Shown here: piece after piece, positions 42,082-53,350 of the stretch | How positions within the stretch are numbered: the first letter of the stretch is position 1 | Layout: the number at the start of each line of letters is the position of its first letter | NCBI GenBank assembly: GCA_963576785.1 | Contig: OY756145.1 | Coordinates: forward strand, 1,178,001 to 1,242,000 | Origin: Chlorophyllum brunneum | Lineage: Eukaryota; Basidiomycota; Agaricomycetes; Agaricales; Agaricaceae | Reading direction: 5' to 3' | DNA length: 64,000 nt | The notes under the pieces: model-generated | Told to the model about the DNA's origin: nothing | Seen by the model: only the letters and a program-made list of their open reading frames with translations | The model's database searches: none | Program-made: the position numbers and the translations under genes

Positions 42082-45000
42082 GAACAACCTGGACCATCTG
42101 GAGGGCATTAGGGTATTCTCATTTAACATTGCAAAATCATATATATATGTTGATGTACTGCTCAAGAAGTTGAAATCAGATTTCGATATTCTCTTTTTCC
42201 AGGAACCTCCTTGGAGGTTCATCTGCTCCACTCCCTCAACCACTGATGTGGAAGGAGATGACGTTACTGGTGCACCTAAACACTCTGACTGGCTCATGGT
42301 GATGTGTCCCCCTATCCAGGGGCCCTAGCCCCGAGTAATGGCTTATGTACACACTTGGCTGCAATGTCTAAGGCCATTAATGAGGAGGGACCTTGTTGAT
42401 CACCCTAATATTCTTGCACTGACACTCTTCACCAATACAAAGGCTTACAACTTCTTGAATGTCTACTCAGACAATCAGCATGCTGCCATCAACTTCCTCC
42501 ATAGGAAGATTGATGTTCTTCCCCCATTTAACTTCATGAGTGGGGACTTCAATTGTTATTCTTTGGAGTGGGACACTGAGGTTCTGCATTATTGAATGAC
42601 AGCTCATAAACTCATGAAGATGAGTTGCAATCTTGGTCTTGATTTGGTTATGCCAACTAACCCAGGTCCGATGTTTATTTCCCACAACCCAGATCTTTGC
42701 CTATCAGTGATTGATCTAGTGTTTATCTCTTCTCCCGATGCATCAAAGACCTTTCCTTATCGGGACTTATCTCTCCAGGTATTTCAGATCATGTTCCACT
42801 GACCGTTACCCTTCCCATTGCTCCCGTGGACATCGGGATTGTCAAATCTGTCCTCCCAAAGGGCTCCAATGAAGAGGAGGCCTTCTTGAGACATGTCATT
42901 GATGAGGTGACCAATCTTCTTGATTGTCCCTCTCCAGAATCCCTGGAACAAGTGGACACCTTGGTACTTGCCATAACTGAAGCCTTTTCTAACACATGGA
43001 CCCACCATGCAAAGAAGATCTGGATCACTTGCCACACTCATCCCTGGTGGGATGAGGTATGCTCTGCTTCCTTCTCCAGATATCAGGGCTCTTGTAGCCA
43101 TGGTGACTGGGGGGACTTTAGGCATGCTCGTACAGCAGCCAAACAATGATTCTTTGATTCTAAGATTGAAGAGATTGCTTCTACTAACAAGTGACCCTGG
43201 GACCTTATGGAATGGGTCAAGGCTCATAGGTTACCCCCCTGCAAGGCTATCCAGTTTAATGGACAGCTCTGTCATGGTATGGACTCCCTTTGGAAAGCCC
43301 TCCATTCGACATACAACTCTGCTGCTGACCAGTAGTGCAACACGTCTGTTCTTGACCCCCTCCCTAACCTTCCAGTCAGGGAGTGGGCCCCTTTCTTGGT
43401 GTTAGAGCTTAAAGAGGCTTTGTCCTCTTGCTCTAACATATCCTCTCCAGGGCTGGACCATGTTACTTGGTCCCACCTCAAGTACATCATCATCAATGAA
43501 GATTGTTTGACAGTGTTCCTGCACCTGGCCAATGCCTACCTTATGGTAGGTTACTGGCCCCACAGCTTCAAGGAGTTGCTCTCGGTTATCATTCCGAAAC
43601 CAGGAATGCCCTCCTACTCTACCCCTAAGGCATTCAGGCCTATTGTCCTCCTGAACACACTTGGTAAATTGGTTGAGCTTTTATCCCCATCAACTCGGAG
43701 GCATCCGCTAACATTCTACTGAGGACACTGGGTTGTTCCTTACCCACCTAGTTCATGCTGGGTGGGCCAAGGGTCTCAAGACAAGCATTGTCACATTTGA
43801 CATTGCTTAGTTCTTTCCCTCTTTGAACCATGAGATGCTCATGGCCATACTTGCCAAGCAGGGGTTCCCACTTAATGTGAGGACCTTTTTTGCTTCATAT
43901 TTGGTGGGCCGTTCTACCATTTATACATGGAACAGCTTCTCCTCTGATCCCTGGGATGCAGATGTGGGTGTTGGACAGGGCTCTGCCCTGTCCTCTTTCC
44001 TCTCTGGCCTCTATATCACCCCTCTTATGAAGGTCTTTGACTTGCAGATTACTTCCCCTAGGAGTACTCTGTTGTCTTATGTCAATGATGGCACCATTGT
44101 TATCCAGGCTAAGACTTAGGACAAGAACTTGGACACCCTAAAGGGGGCATATATTGTTCTCTTCAATCTTTTTGTAGCATTTGCACTGGTCATGGAGTAT
44201 GACAAGTCCAAACTATTCCACTTTTCCAGGAAGCCTGGAGATATAAACCCCTCCCTTGATTTGGGCTTCAGTCCATTCACAGGGGATACTCCCCTCTGCC
44301 CTAAGACCTATTGGAGGTACCTGGGCTTTTATTTTGATTGCACCCTGAACTTCCAGGAGCATGTTCGACACTACTCTACTAAGGCTCTCTCTACTTTTTT
44401 TTTTTTTTTTAAATCATCATGTTTAAAGTGGTGCACAATCGCAGTCCACCTGTATCTACTATGACATGCAGAGTACAAAGAGTAGTTGATGAAGATAGGC
44501 TCTCCCCTGGCTGAACTAGACTGCCGACAGGCAGTCTGGGTGAATGGTCATGGAAACGCACACAGATGCATGAGTCCTAGACCAGAGAACTGAGCAACCC
44601 CTAGCCTCCCCTCCCTAAGGAGAGTATGCATCAATTCGCAATTAACTTCTATACACATCGAAGACATGGGAAGCTAGCAGGGGCCGCGTTGCGTTATCCA
44701 ACTCCCGCAAGTGGTGTGTTGGACTTAAACACAAATGCTGAGGGGTTGTACTTAAGGAAACCTACCAGCTGGTCAATGGAGACTGGTAGGCTACGACGTC
44801 TCTTGTACAAAGGACAAGAGCACAAGATATGAGTGTAGGTCTCCAACGGGGCCCCACACTTGCAGCCAATAGGCTCTAAGGGATGAAACCAGGAGCAATA
44901 CTTGCCAGTTGGAGCATGCCCGAGAATGGCATGATTCACTCTTGTTGCAATGGACTGAGAGGGAAATGAAGGAAGCCACAAACCTCTATGGAGGTATGTT

Positions 45001-45834
45001 GGCTGTAGAACTTTGTTCTTACTATCCTTGAGAACAAGAAAGTTTGAACCTTGATATGAGGAGTCCTGGAAAGAGACTTTCCAGGCCTTCTGAATGGTTG
45101 CTATATTGAGTTTATGCAGCAAATTGATGGACGTTGCTAGACTTTGTCCAGCGGTGACCCGAAGATTGGTGGCAAATAAATGCACATCCTGATCAATGAA
45201 CCATTTCGCCAAGGACAGAACGGACCAGAAAGTGAGGGAACAGTCAGGACAATCCCTGAACCATTCCAACAGAAGACAACACATAGCCAGGGAATGTCCC
45301 TGGCCAGAGTGTATGGATGGGTCAAGAGCTCACTTGGCAGAACCAATTGAGTCTGTAAAAACTGCAATATGTACAGCCTCAGAAACTGCCACAGTAGTTC
45401 CCAGGGCCATACGGATGGCAAACAGTTCAGCATCTGGGGCTGTAACTTTGCTAGCTGGGTGATGCAATGCACAGAGCAAATGTGTCCCCCTATAAATGTG
45501 GGCAGCTGAAACTGCCTGGTAGTCCCCAATCAGTGGCAGACTTGCATCCGTCGCTGTGTAGACCACCTGTCTGTCCTCACGATACTCACAAAGAGTATCA
45601 TTGAGCAAGTCCACTTGACAACCTGCAGGGTTTCCACTGAGCAAGGGCATCATATGTTTTATAAGTCACCTGGACCGTGTAGCAGTCCAGGAGATGAGAA
45701 CCAGGGGACACTTCGAGCGCAAATGGCTCAAATGACTCCGTTAAGTCTGGCAAATGAGAGTTTGCCTCTGTGACCAGCCCCTTGACCTTAACTGCCTGGG
45801 CAGGGGTCATGAGAGCAATTGATCTGGGGTGTGG

Positions 45835-47891
45835 TCACACTACCTACCGGTGGAACAATGAAAACTCCCCAGAATATGACATAGTAGTGGGAGTGGGCCA
45901 AGGCTCAGCCCTGAGTCCCATTCTTTCCGCCCTGTACCTCACCCCCCTCCTTCAAATCTTTGATGTCTGTATGGAGGAACACCACAACAGATGGGACTTT
46001 GATGTCCTATCTTTTGTAGACAACAGCACCCTAGTTGCGCAATCTCCGTCCCTTGAATGGAACATTGAAATACTTCAACACATGTACTGCGAAATGGAGT
46101 GGCTCATGAATGAATTTGGCCTAGAAATTGAACACAGTAAGTCCGAAGTCTATCACTTCACACATGCAAGACAGGACTCCAATCTCTCTATTGATTTGGG
46201 ATCCCCACCGTTCACTGGCCGCACCCCTCTCAAACCAAAAGCCCACTAGTGTTACCTTGGTTTCTACTTCGACTGGACATTAACCTTCAAAGAGCACGTC
46301 TGCTACTACTCCACCAAGGCAATATCAATGATTAAGGCAATGAAAATGCTAGGGAACTCCATATGTGGTTTGTCCCCTAGTAATAAAAGATTACTATACC
46401 ATTCGTGTGTTGTACCGGTGGCAACATATGGATACCAACTTTGGTTTCACAACAAGTCACAAACTAAAGGGACTTGTGAAATCCTCAACAAGATGTAGCG
46501 AAGCGCAGCCCTCTGGATTACTGGGGCCTTCCAGACTTCCCCCACCAGCAGCATCGAGTCCCTTGCAGGGCTCATGCCCATCAAACTCCACCTCCGAAAG
46601 TTGGCCAAACAACAAACATCAAGGCTTCACACATTGGACGATGAACACACATTGGCAAGATTGATGAAGGAGTATCATTCTTCCCCCCACCGACTTCACA
46701 TCAAGAATTTCACGGATATTCAGAAGAAGAAGACACTTGGAGCTATGATGGACGTTTCGTGCCCCACCCCCAAGACTTGGTATATAGAACATTTCAACTC
46801 TGTTTCCAAATCTGTCTGGCCCGGATGTAGGTTACTTGACTGCTTCCCTACTAATATATCTTTTATAGGATTCAACCAGGACACCTCTCGAAGACACTTT
46901 GGGACAATGTTATGACAAATGTGACAACGGACTTCACATGGACAGCTTGGTCCACCCCAACCCTAACCTGCTTGCTAGCCAGTTCATGGCAGCAGCTACT
47001 ATTCGACACTTAGACGAAGGGAGCTCTATCATGAAAAGACTCGGAGGAATGATGTTGACTGACACTGAACTGGTCGCACAGTACCTGGAAATCACCAAGG
47101 TACTCGCCACCGACAACTACAACCAGATCGAACACATTCATGTGTTCACTAACTCCCTTGCAGCCTCTCGGCTCCTACTAGATTGCTTGCTGCACTCTTG
47201 CCAGTGATAGTCTATCCTTACATCGAAGGCACTTCTGGCTTGGTTCAACAAGTCTGACCAACACTGCCTCTCATTTTACCACACTCCATCAAAGTGCAAA
47301 TATAGAATACAAAAAGCCACACACAATTGGATCCAAACAGTTGCCTGGTCTAACCAGGGTCGAAATCACCAAGTCTCTAACTCCATAGACTACTTACACA
47401 AGAAGTCCGCCGAAAAAGCTGTTCACACATGGCAAGCCATGTTTGGCTTCAAGAAATACAGTGGTAGCTCCTTCCTTCACCTCCCGGTGTGAGCGAATGG
47501 GGCCTCTGCTTTGCTGTCACACATCAAGTCCAGTCCCTGGATACAAGAATGCGGTTACCAGCCACAGCTCTTCGCAAGAGCATGTTGCACCATCCTATGC
47601 CACACTCCAATTGGTGAATACTGACTACAGTTCTTCCCCAACGAGGACTTATCTTGCCACTACTGTGCCAATCAAATGGTCCAGACTAGGTCGCACATCC
47701 TCTATTGTTGCAACACCTTCGATTATCATTTTGGCGTTGACACCATCAAGGCACTAGTCAACTTCTTGCATTGTAACCCTACCATATTCAGCTTCCTCCC
47801 AGAGCCTGATCACCCTCATTTCTGCACTGGTTCAATACCCCCGCTACATCGTCATCAAGTCCGTCAGAGGTTTGGGTCTGCACCTGCATGA
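45835..47891 (+). pseudogene. LINE-C ORF2 remnant: RT C-terminal half, RNase H
   Basis: RT from VGVGQGSALSPILSALYL to the C-terminus; motif C near 46015 reads Phe-Val-Asp-Asn-Ser. RT C-terminal GLMPIKLHLRKLAK near 46570. RNase H follows, with a frame break near 46890, where NPHLSKT is changed, and a damaged first acidic motif. FTNSLAASRLL near 47140 has the Asp of FTDS changed to Asn. Ends FGSAPA at 47891. Stops include TAG near 46247 (TGG-type) and TAG near 46497 (ATGTAGCGA, CAG-type). Confidence 0.83.
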
Positions 47892-48343
47892 ATCCTTTTC
47901 TTTTTCTCTTTTTCTTATGCTCTCCTGGTTATGGATTTCATTCCCATTTCTCTATCTCTTCTTTTCTTGCTCATCTACTATTTTATATAGTTTTCATTCA
48001 ATGTCTATCATTCCCGTGGTGTCTGGGCAAAAGCTCTCCCACATACTAGTACTGTTCGTTATTCTCCCTTGTGTTTGCAAGTCAATAGTTCCTTTATCTC
48101 TTTCACTCTCTCTCTCTCCAAATTCCTCTCATTCTTTTTCCTACTGTTCAACTTAGGTACCAAACATCTCTCTAGTATACACACTAGATGGCATCAAGTC
48201 TCGTGGGGTTAGTGTATGTTTAGTTTACCTTCCTTGCTCTGAACATTCTGTATATTCTACCTTTGTATGTATGTACATGCAGACTGTGTTTGAGCATCGC
48301 TATATAAATTGTTGATTTTTAAAAAAAAAAAAAAAAAAAAAAA
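45835..48343 (+). mobile_element. LINE-C, 5'-truncated in RT, inserted in LINE-A
   Basis: Starts in the RT at the YRWNNE motif, ends with a 3' UTR and poly(A) 48321-48343. TSD GATCTGGRGTGTGG at 45821-45834 and 48344-48357 (one transition). Innermost element of a three-level nest. Confidence 0.9.
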
Positions 48344-51300
48344 GATCTGGAGTGTGGAACACAACCCCCTATATACTGATGCCCCATGATGGAGCAAACA
48401 GGGTGGTTCTCAGAAAGGGTGGCTACCCTGTAGACAGCATGGGTAGCCAGTTTCTTGAGATGGAGGTGGATGGGGATGAGGCCAGCTAAGGCCTTGGCTT
48501 CTCCAGTAGGGCTGGTGCGAAACACACCAGTAATCCACAATGCAGCTTTATGCTGCATGGTGTTAAGTTGCTTCAGAAGGGCCTTATTACGGGCACCTTC
48601 ATAAAACCAGAGTCAAAACCCATACGTAGTGATAGACACTACACATGAGTGGTAAAGAGTCCTCTTCTGGGCAGGAAGAAGGCCTCGTGATGAGTTACCA
48701 AGCATGCCCATGGCCTTGACCGTGCACAGAAACTTAGTAGCATAATGATGAATGTGCTCTTTGAAAGTAAGAGCACAATCGAAGAAGAATCCCAAGTACC
48801 TCCAATGGGTCTTAGGGTGTAGCAGAGTATTGCCAGTATGGGGAGCATACCCCAGATCCAGCAGTGGGTTGTTGTCTCCTTGTTTATGGGAGAAGTGAAA
48901 AACTTCGGACTTGTTATGCTCGACGGCAAGCCCAAACAAGGTAGTCAGGTGATAGATAATCTGGTACACCTGCTTAAGGCATACCAAATTAGGTTCCCAA
49001 GTCTTAGCCTGGGCAATGGCAAGGCCATCATCGATGTATGAGAGCAGGGTACTCCCAAGTGCGATTGCCTCCCTGTCATAAAGTTTCATGAAGGAGGTGA
49101 GATAAAGGCTGGAGAGGACAGGAGAGAGCAACGAGCCCTGACCTACCCCTATATCCGCCTGTCTGAGATCAGACTTATGGTCTCCCCATGCATACTGCAT
49201 AGAGCGGCCAACTAAATAAGAGGCAAAGAATCTACCCACACAGGGGTCAAATCCTTGCTTCCATAAAATCGCCAACAACATACTGTGGTTGAGTGAAGGA
49301 AAGAACTGAGCAATGTCGAAAGTGACAATGCTAGTCTTGAGGCCCTTGGCCCACCCCATGCAAATGATGTGGGTTAGGAGCATCCCAGCATCATCAGTGG
49401 ACCTCTGACGGATACCACCAAGCTGATTTGGATGAAAGACTCCATGCTTGACAGAGTCAAACTGGAGACAATTCAAGATCATCTTCTGGATAAGCTTGCC
49501 AAAGGTGTTCAGGAGCACAATGGGCCTGAATGCCTTAGGCATTGAGTAGGATGGCTTGCTCAGCTTTGGTATGATAACTGACAAGCTTTCCTTGAAATGG
49601 GATGGCCAATGACCCACATGCATGCAGGCATTAGCTATCCCAATGAATAGCCAAAGAACATTGGGGTCCTCAGTGATCTCTTTGAGGTGGGTCCATGTTA
49701 TGTGGTCCGGCCCCGGGGTGGACACACCCGAGCATGTGCTCAGGGCATCCATCAGCTTTAAGGCTGAGGACCCACTCCCTAGCCGGAAGACTTGGCAGTG
49801 GATCAAGAATGGAAATATCCACAGCTTGGCCAGAAGCTGAGTTGTAGGTATTGTGGAGTGTGTCCCAGGAATCTGGGAGCACATGACATGGCTCTCCATT
49901 GTACTGGATAGCCTTGCAGGGTGGAAGCTTCCGCTTTTGGACCCATTCCATAAGGTCCCATGGTTGCTTGTTAGTAGAAGCAATCTCCTCGATGCAAGCA
50001 TCGAAGAAGTTGCATTTAGCGCACTTCTTAGCACGTCTAAAATTAGAGTAGTCATTGTGAGAGCAAGTCTCACGATATCTCCTGAAGGTTTCATGGCATT
50101 CCTGGTTTCACAAGGGCTTAGAGCAGCAAGTGATCATGATGTCCACTGCATGGGCTTCCCATATAGTGGAGAAAGCCTCTGCCATGGCATGAACTGCAGC
50201 TTCAATCTCATCAGTAGTGGTAGGTTCCAGAAGCCTAGCAACTTCACGGAGGTCCCGGATAACATCAGTAAGGAAGAGTGCTACCTCTTCACCACCATCA
50301 TGCGGCAGGGTTTTCCTGTGAGTCTCCACTATCATGGGTGTGACTGGAAGCACCAGAACCAACGGAATGTGGTCTGATGGACCCCTAAGGGAGTAATCTA
50401 ACCTAGGTCTATGAGAAATAGACAGGTCTGATGGAACAAATGCAAGATCAATGACCAAAGGTCAAAGATCCTCATTATGCGGAATGTGAGTAGGCCCAGG
50501 CTCAACTGGAAGGGTGAGGTCTAGACTGATGTCTGTCCCAATGGAGATCAGAGACTGCGAGATGCCTGAGTGGGAGCTGTAATTAGGGTCCCAAAAGGCT
50601 CTCTCCACTGTGAAAGCAATGGGGATGCTTGGTAACTCCTCCCATGGTCTGACCCCTAAGCAGAAGCGGCTCCTTTTCAGGTCATGTGTTATGCCTATTG
50701 TGACATATGGCTTCCATCTGTGGTATTTTGACAGGGCTCAATGTAAGGGTCTTCTCAAATCCCTCCATACCATGCAATGCAAGGCTATATTGTGGATTAC
50801 TGGTGTGTTCTGCACCTCCCCCTCTGGCAGCACCAAAGCTCTCACTGGTCTCATCCCCATCCACCTCCATCTGAAGAAGTTGGCCTCAAGAGCAAACTAC
50901 TGTCTCGCCATCCTCTCCAATACCCACTCTCTTCAATTCCTCCTTGATTGTCCGAATGCCAAGGGTGCCCCCCACACTCTCTCTCTGTCTCCCTTTTGAC
51001 CAATTGCCTTGTTAGGCAGGTCAAGGGCTCCCTTATGGAAGCTGTCTCCATGCTCCCATCCCTTACTGAACAGTTTGATCCCTGCTCCACAGTGGTCCAA
51101 CCTGGTTATTGTCTCCTGGGCCACAAAGCGGTCCAGGTATCCTTCCATGACTCTCCTTGTTCTTGTAATGAGAGAGCTGTGCATATACAGCATCTGAACA
51201 GCACCTTGGAATGTGCTAATACCAATCCTCGGGTTCTCACTGTGGTGACAGACACAAGTATGCCACTGTAGGGGGAATTTCAGGCAGTCTCTGCTGCCCA

Positions 51301-52626
51301 GATCTACTGGTCAGGCCAGTGTGTCTTCCAGACAAGATATACGGCCAGCCAAGTGACAGCTCCTGATGCAGAGCTGTATGCTATCCAGATTGCAATTAGG
51401 AAGACTACTAGCCTCCCTGACTGCAACTCCATTGTATTGTTCACTGACTCCCTTGGTTCAGCCAGAAGGGTGGTGGGCCCCTCCATTCACTCTGGTCAGG
51501 CTCACTTACTTGCTATGTGTAGCACTCTTATGGAGTGGTTTGGGGGTCACCCCAAATGCTCCCTTCACATCTGGCACACTTACTCATCAGAGAAGTGGGC
51601 CATTCATGGTGTTGTACATCAGTATTGTACCAAGCTTCAGGTCTCTGCGGGTTTCTGTCCGCAAACCTCTCTTGACTCCCTTTGTCAGAAGGTTGTCAGG
51701 TTCTGCCAAGATGCCTGGATCACTCAATTCCAGGATCCTACTTACTCGGGCAGCCAGTTCATGGCTCTCAAAGGGTGCAATGGTAAGCCCCTCCAGCCCA
51801 CCTATCTCAATGGAGGTTTGTGGCTACCTTCTGCCACAGTGGAGTCCAACTTGCTGTCAGCCCACATATGTAGGGTTATTCTCAACCATATGCTGATTGG
51901 AGCCTATAGGTCTTGGTTCTTCCAAGATGAACCATTTTGGTGTCCATGTGGGGCTCCCTTCAAGTCTTGTGTGCATATCCTTACCTCTTGTCTGAGGTTA
52001 GACTCCTCTAGGGGGTACCCTACTATGCCAGGTGCCCTTGTCAAGTTCTTGAAGATGAACCCTCAGGCATTGGCCTTCCCATCCATTCCCCAGGGAATTG
52101 AATAACTGGCTCAGGGTAGGTGGGTTATTGTCTGGTACTGGAGGCCTCTGGTGAAGACTTGGTGAACACTCTCAATGACCAATGAATGGGCCTGAACCCT
52201 ATGGCTACTAGGTGTGGTGAAGATGCCAATAGCCACACAAATAATGCAGTCAATTACTCTGGCAAGGGTGACTGTGGCCAGGGGATTGGGTCTTAGTAAA
52301 AGGGAGTTGGGGCCTAGCTAGGCTAGTAACTGGGTGCATTGCCACCACTGGGCATTTACAGGGAATTGACACATACTGACCGGGCCTGGTCCTTGGACTG
52401 GGTCACTGGTTGGGGGACCTCCCTACCTACTTGCCTCCTCTGGTGTCCACTTCCCTCACCCTTTGGGCTTGGAAGTAGAATGCAGCTCCTCCTACTGTTG
52501 GTTTTGGGCAATGGTACTTTTGCTTGGTAGAGCATAGTTACCATTTCTCCATAGATACCCACTAGTTTACTTGTTTGTATTCCGGCCATAGGCTGTGTTC
52601 AAGCACTGCATAACAAAAAAAAAAAA

Positions 52627-53267
52627 CATCTATTCAGATGATCAGTATACTGCTATCAACTTCCTTTATGGGAGGGTTGATGTTCTCTCCCCATTTGACT
52701 TTATGAGTAGGAACTTCAACTGTCATTCTTTGGAGTGGGACCCTGATGTTCTGCATCATTGAACAATAGCGCATAAACTCATGAAAATAAGTTGTGATCT
52801 CAGTCTTGATTTGGTTATGCCAACCAATCCAGACCTGACTTTTATTTCCCACAACCCAGATCTTCACCTATCAGTGATTGATCTGGTATTCATCTCTTCT
52901 CCTGATGCATCGAGGACTTTTCCTCATCAGGACTTGTCCCTTCAGGGTACTTTGGATCATGTCCCATTGACTATTACCCTTCCCATAGCTTCCGTTGACA
53001 TTGGGATCATCAAATCTGTCCTTCCAAAGGGCTCCAATGAAGAGGAAACCCTCTTGGGACACATCATCAATGAGGTGACTGATCTTTGTGATTATCCCTC
53101 TCCAGAATCCCCAGAACAAGTGGACGCCTTGGTACTTGCTGTGGCTGAAACCTTCTCTAACACGTAGACCCACCACTCAAAAGAGATCTGGATTACTTGC
53201 CACACTCACCCCTGGTGGGATGAGGTGTGCTCTACCTCCTTCTCCAGATATAAGGGCTCTAGAGGTA
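52627..53267 (+). pseudogene. LINE-B endonuclease fragment
   Basis: Begins right after the poly(A) at 52626, within the LINE-B endonuclease (sister region near 42460), and continues to ARYKGSRG-type sequence at about 53262. The GDFN motif is damaged (GAC to AAC near 52712) and the SDH motif is altered (LDHVPL near 52955). TGA near 52760 and TAG near 53165 (TGG-type). It is interrupted at its right end by the LINE-C (+), whose other flank is outside the window. Confidence 0.8.
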
Positions 53268-53350
53268 CATTCCTTCTTTGACTCATACCACTACCATTGA
53301 TTTGCAAAACTCGATTATACAGTACTAGTCTATAGTACAGAAGGATATAC

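Larger units (their letters stand above)
44396..50594 (-). mobile_element. LINE-A, minus strand, inserted in LINE-B and opened by LINE-C
   Basis: 5'-truncated in the endonuclease (50594, GGGACCCTAATTAC on the minus strand). It runs to a tail seen as poly(T) 44395-44410. TSD AAGGCTCTCTCYACT at 44381-44395 and 50595-50609 (one transition). LINE-A parts are 50594-48344 and 45834-44396. Confidence 0.9.
44694..50594 (-). pseudogene. LINE-A ORF2 remnant in the LINE-B insertion
   Basis: Minus strand: endonuclease C-terminal half (SDHIPLVL near 50370), RT (KPSYSMPKAFRPIVLL near 49540, motif A FDIAQFFPSLNH near 49310, motif C Ile-Asp-Asp-Gly near 49035 with both Asp kept), then LINE-C, then RNase H (TDASLPLIGDYQ near 45540, DAELFAI near 45435, FTDSIGSAK near 45350) and the CGAPLETYTHILCSC cluster near 44840. 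A deletion of about 7 bases near 49770 shifts the frame; stops such as TGA near 45330 (CGA) are transitions. Ends near 44694. Confidence 0.86.
42074..52105 (+). pseudogene. LINE-B ORF2 (endonuclease, RT, RNase H), opened by LINE-A
   Basis: Coding parts 42074-44395 and 50610-52105. Endonuclease: FSFNIAKSY, FFQEPPWRF, SGDFNCYSLEWD, and the SDH region, damaged near 42785. RT: DHVTWSHLK near 43455; motif A is interrupted by TAG (FDIA-stop-FFPSLNHEM near 43797); motif C is Val-Asn-Asp-Gly near 44080. RNase H: TDTSMPL near 51250, DAELYAI near 51366, FTDSLGSARRV near 51440. The CPCGAPFKSC...HILTSC cluster lies near 51940. It ends TAA 52103-52105. The RNase H part from 51353 is open for 250 codons. 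Several transition-type stops elsewhere. Confidence 0.87.
39370..52626 (+). mobile_element. LINE-B, long copy carrying three nested insertions
   Basis: LINE-B parts: 39370-40435, 41021-44395 and 50595-52626. They are opened by a truncated LINE-B (40436-41020) and by LINE-A minus (44396-50594), which itself contains LINE-C. Both direct insertions have TSDs that join the LINE-B parts. The tail at 52615-52626 follows GCATAACAAA, lacking the last 20 or so bases seen in other LINE-B copies (TCTTAGGCCACAATTC type), which suggests a premature poly(A) site. A small deletion of about 55 bp lies near 43676. The true 5' end is uncertain. Confidence 0.82.
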
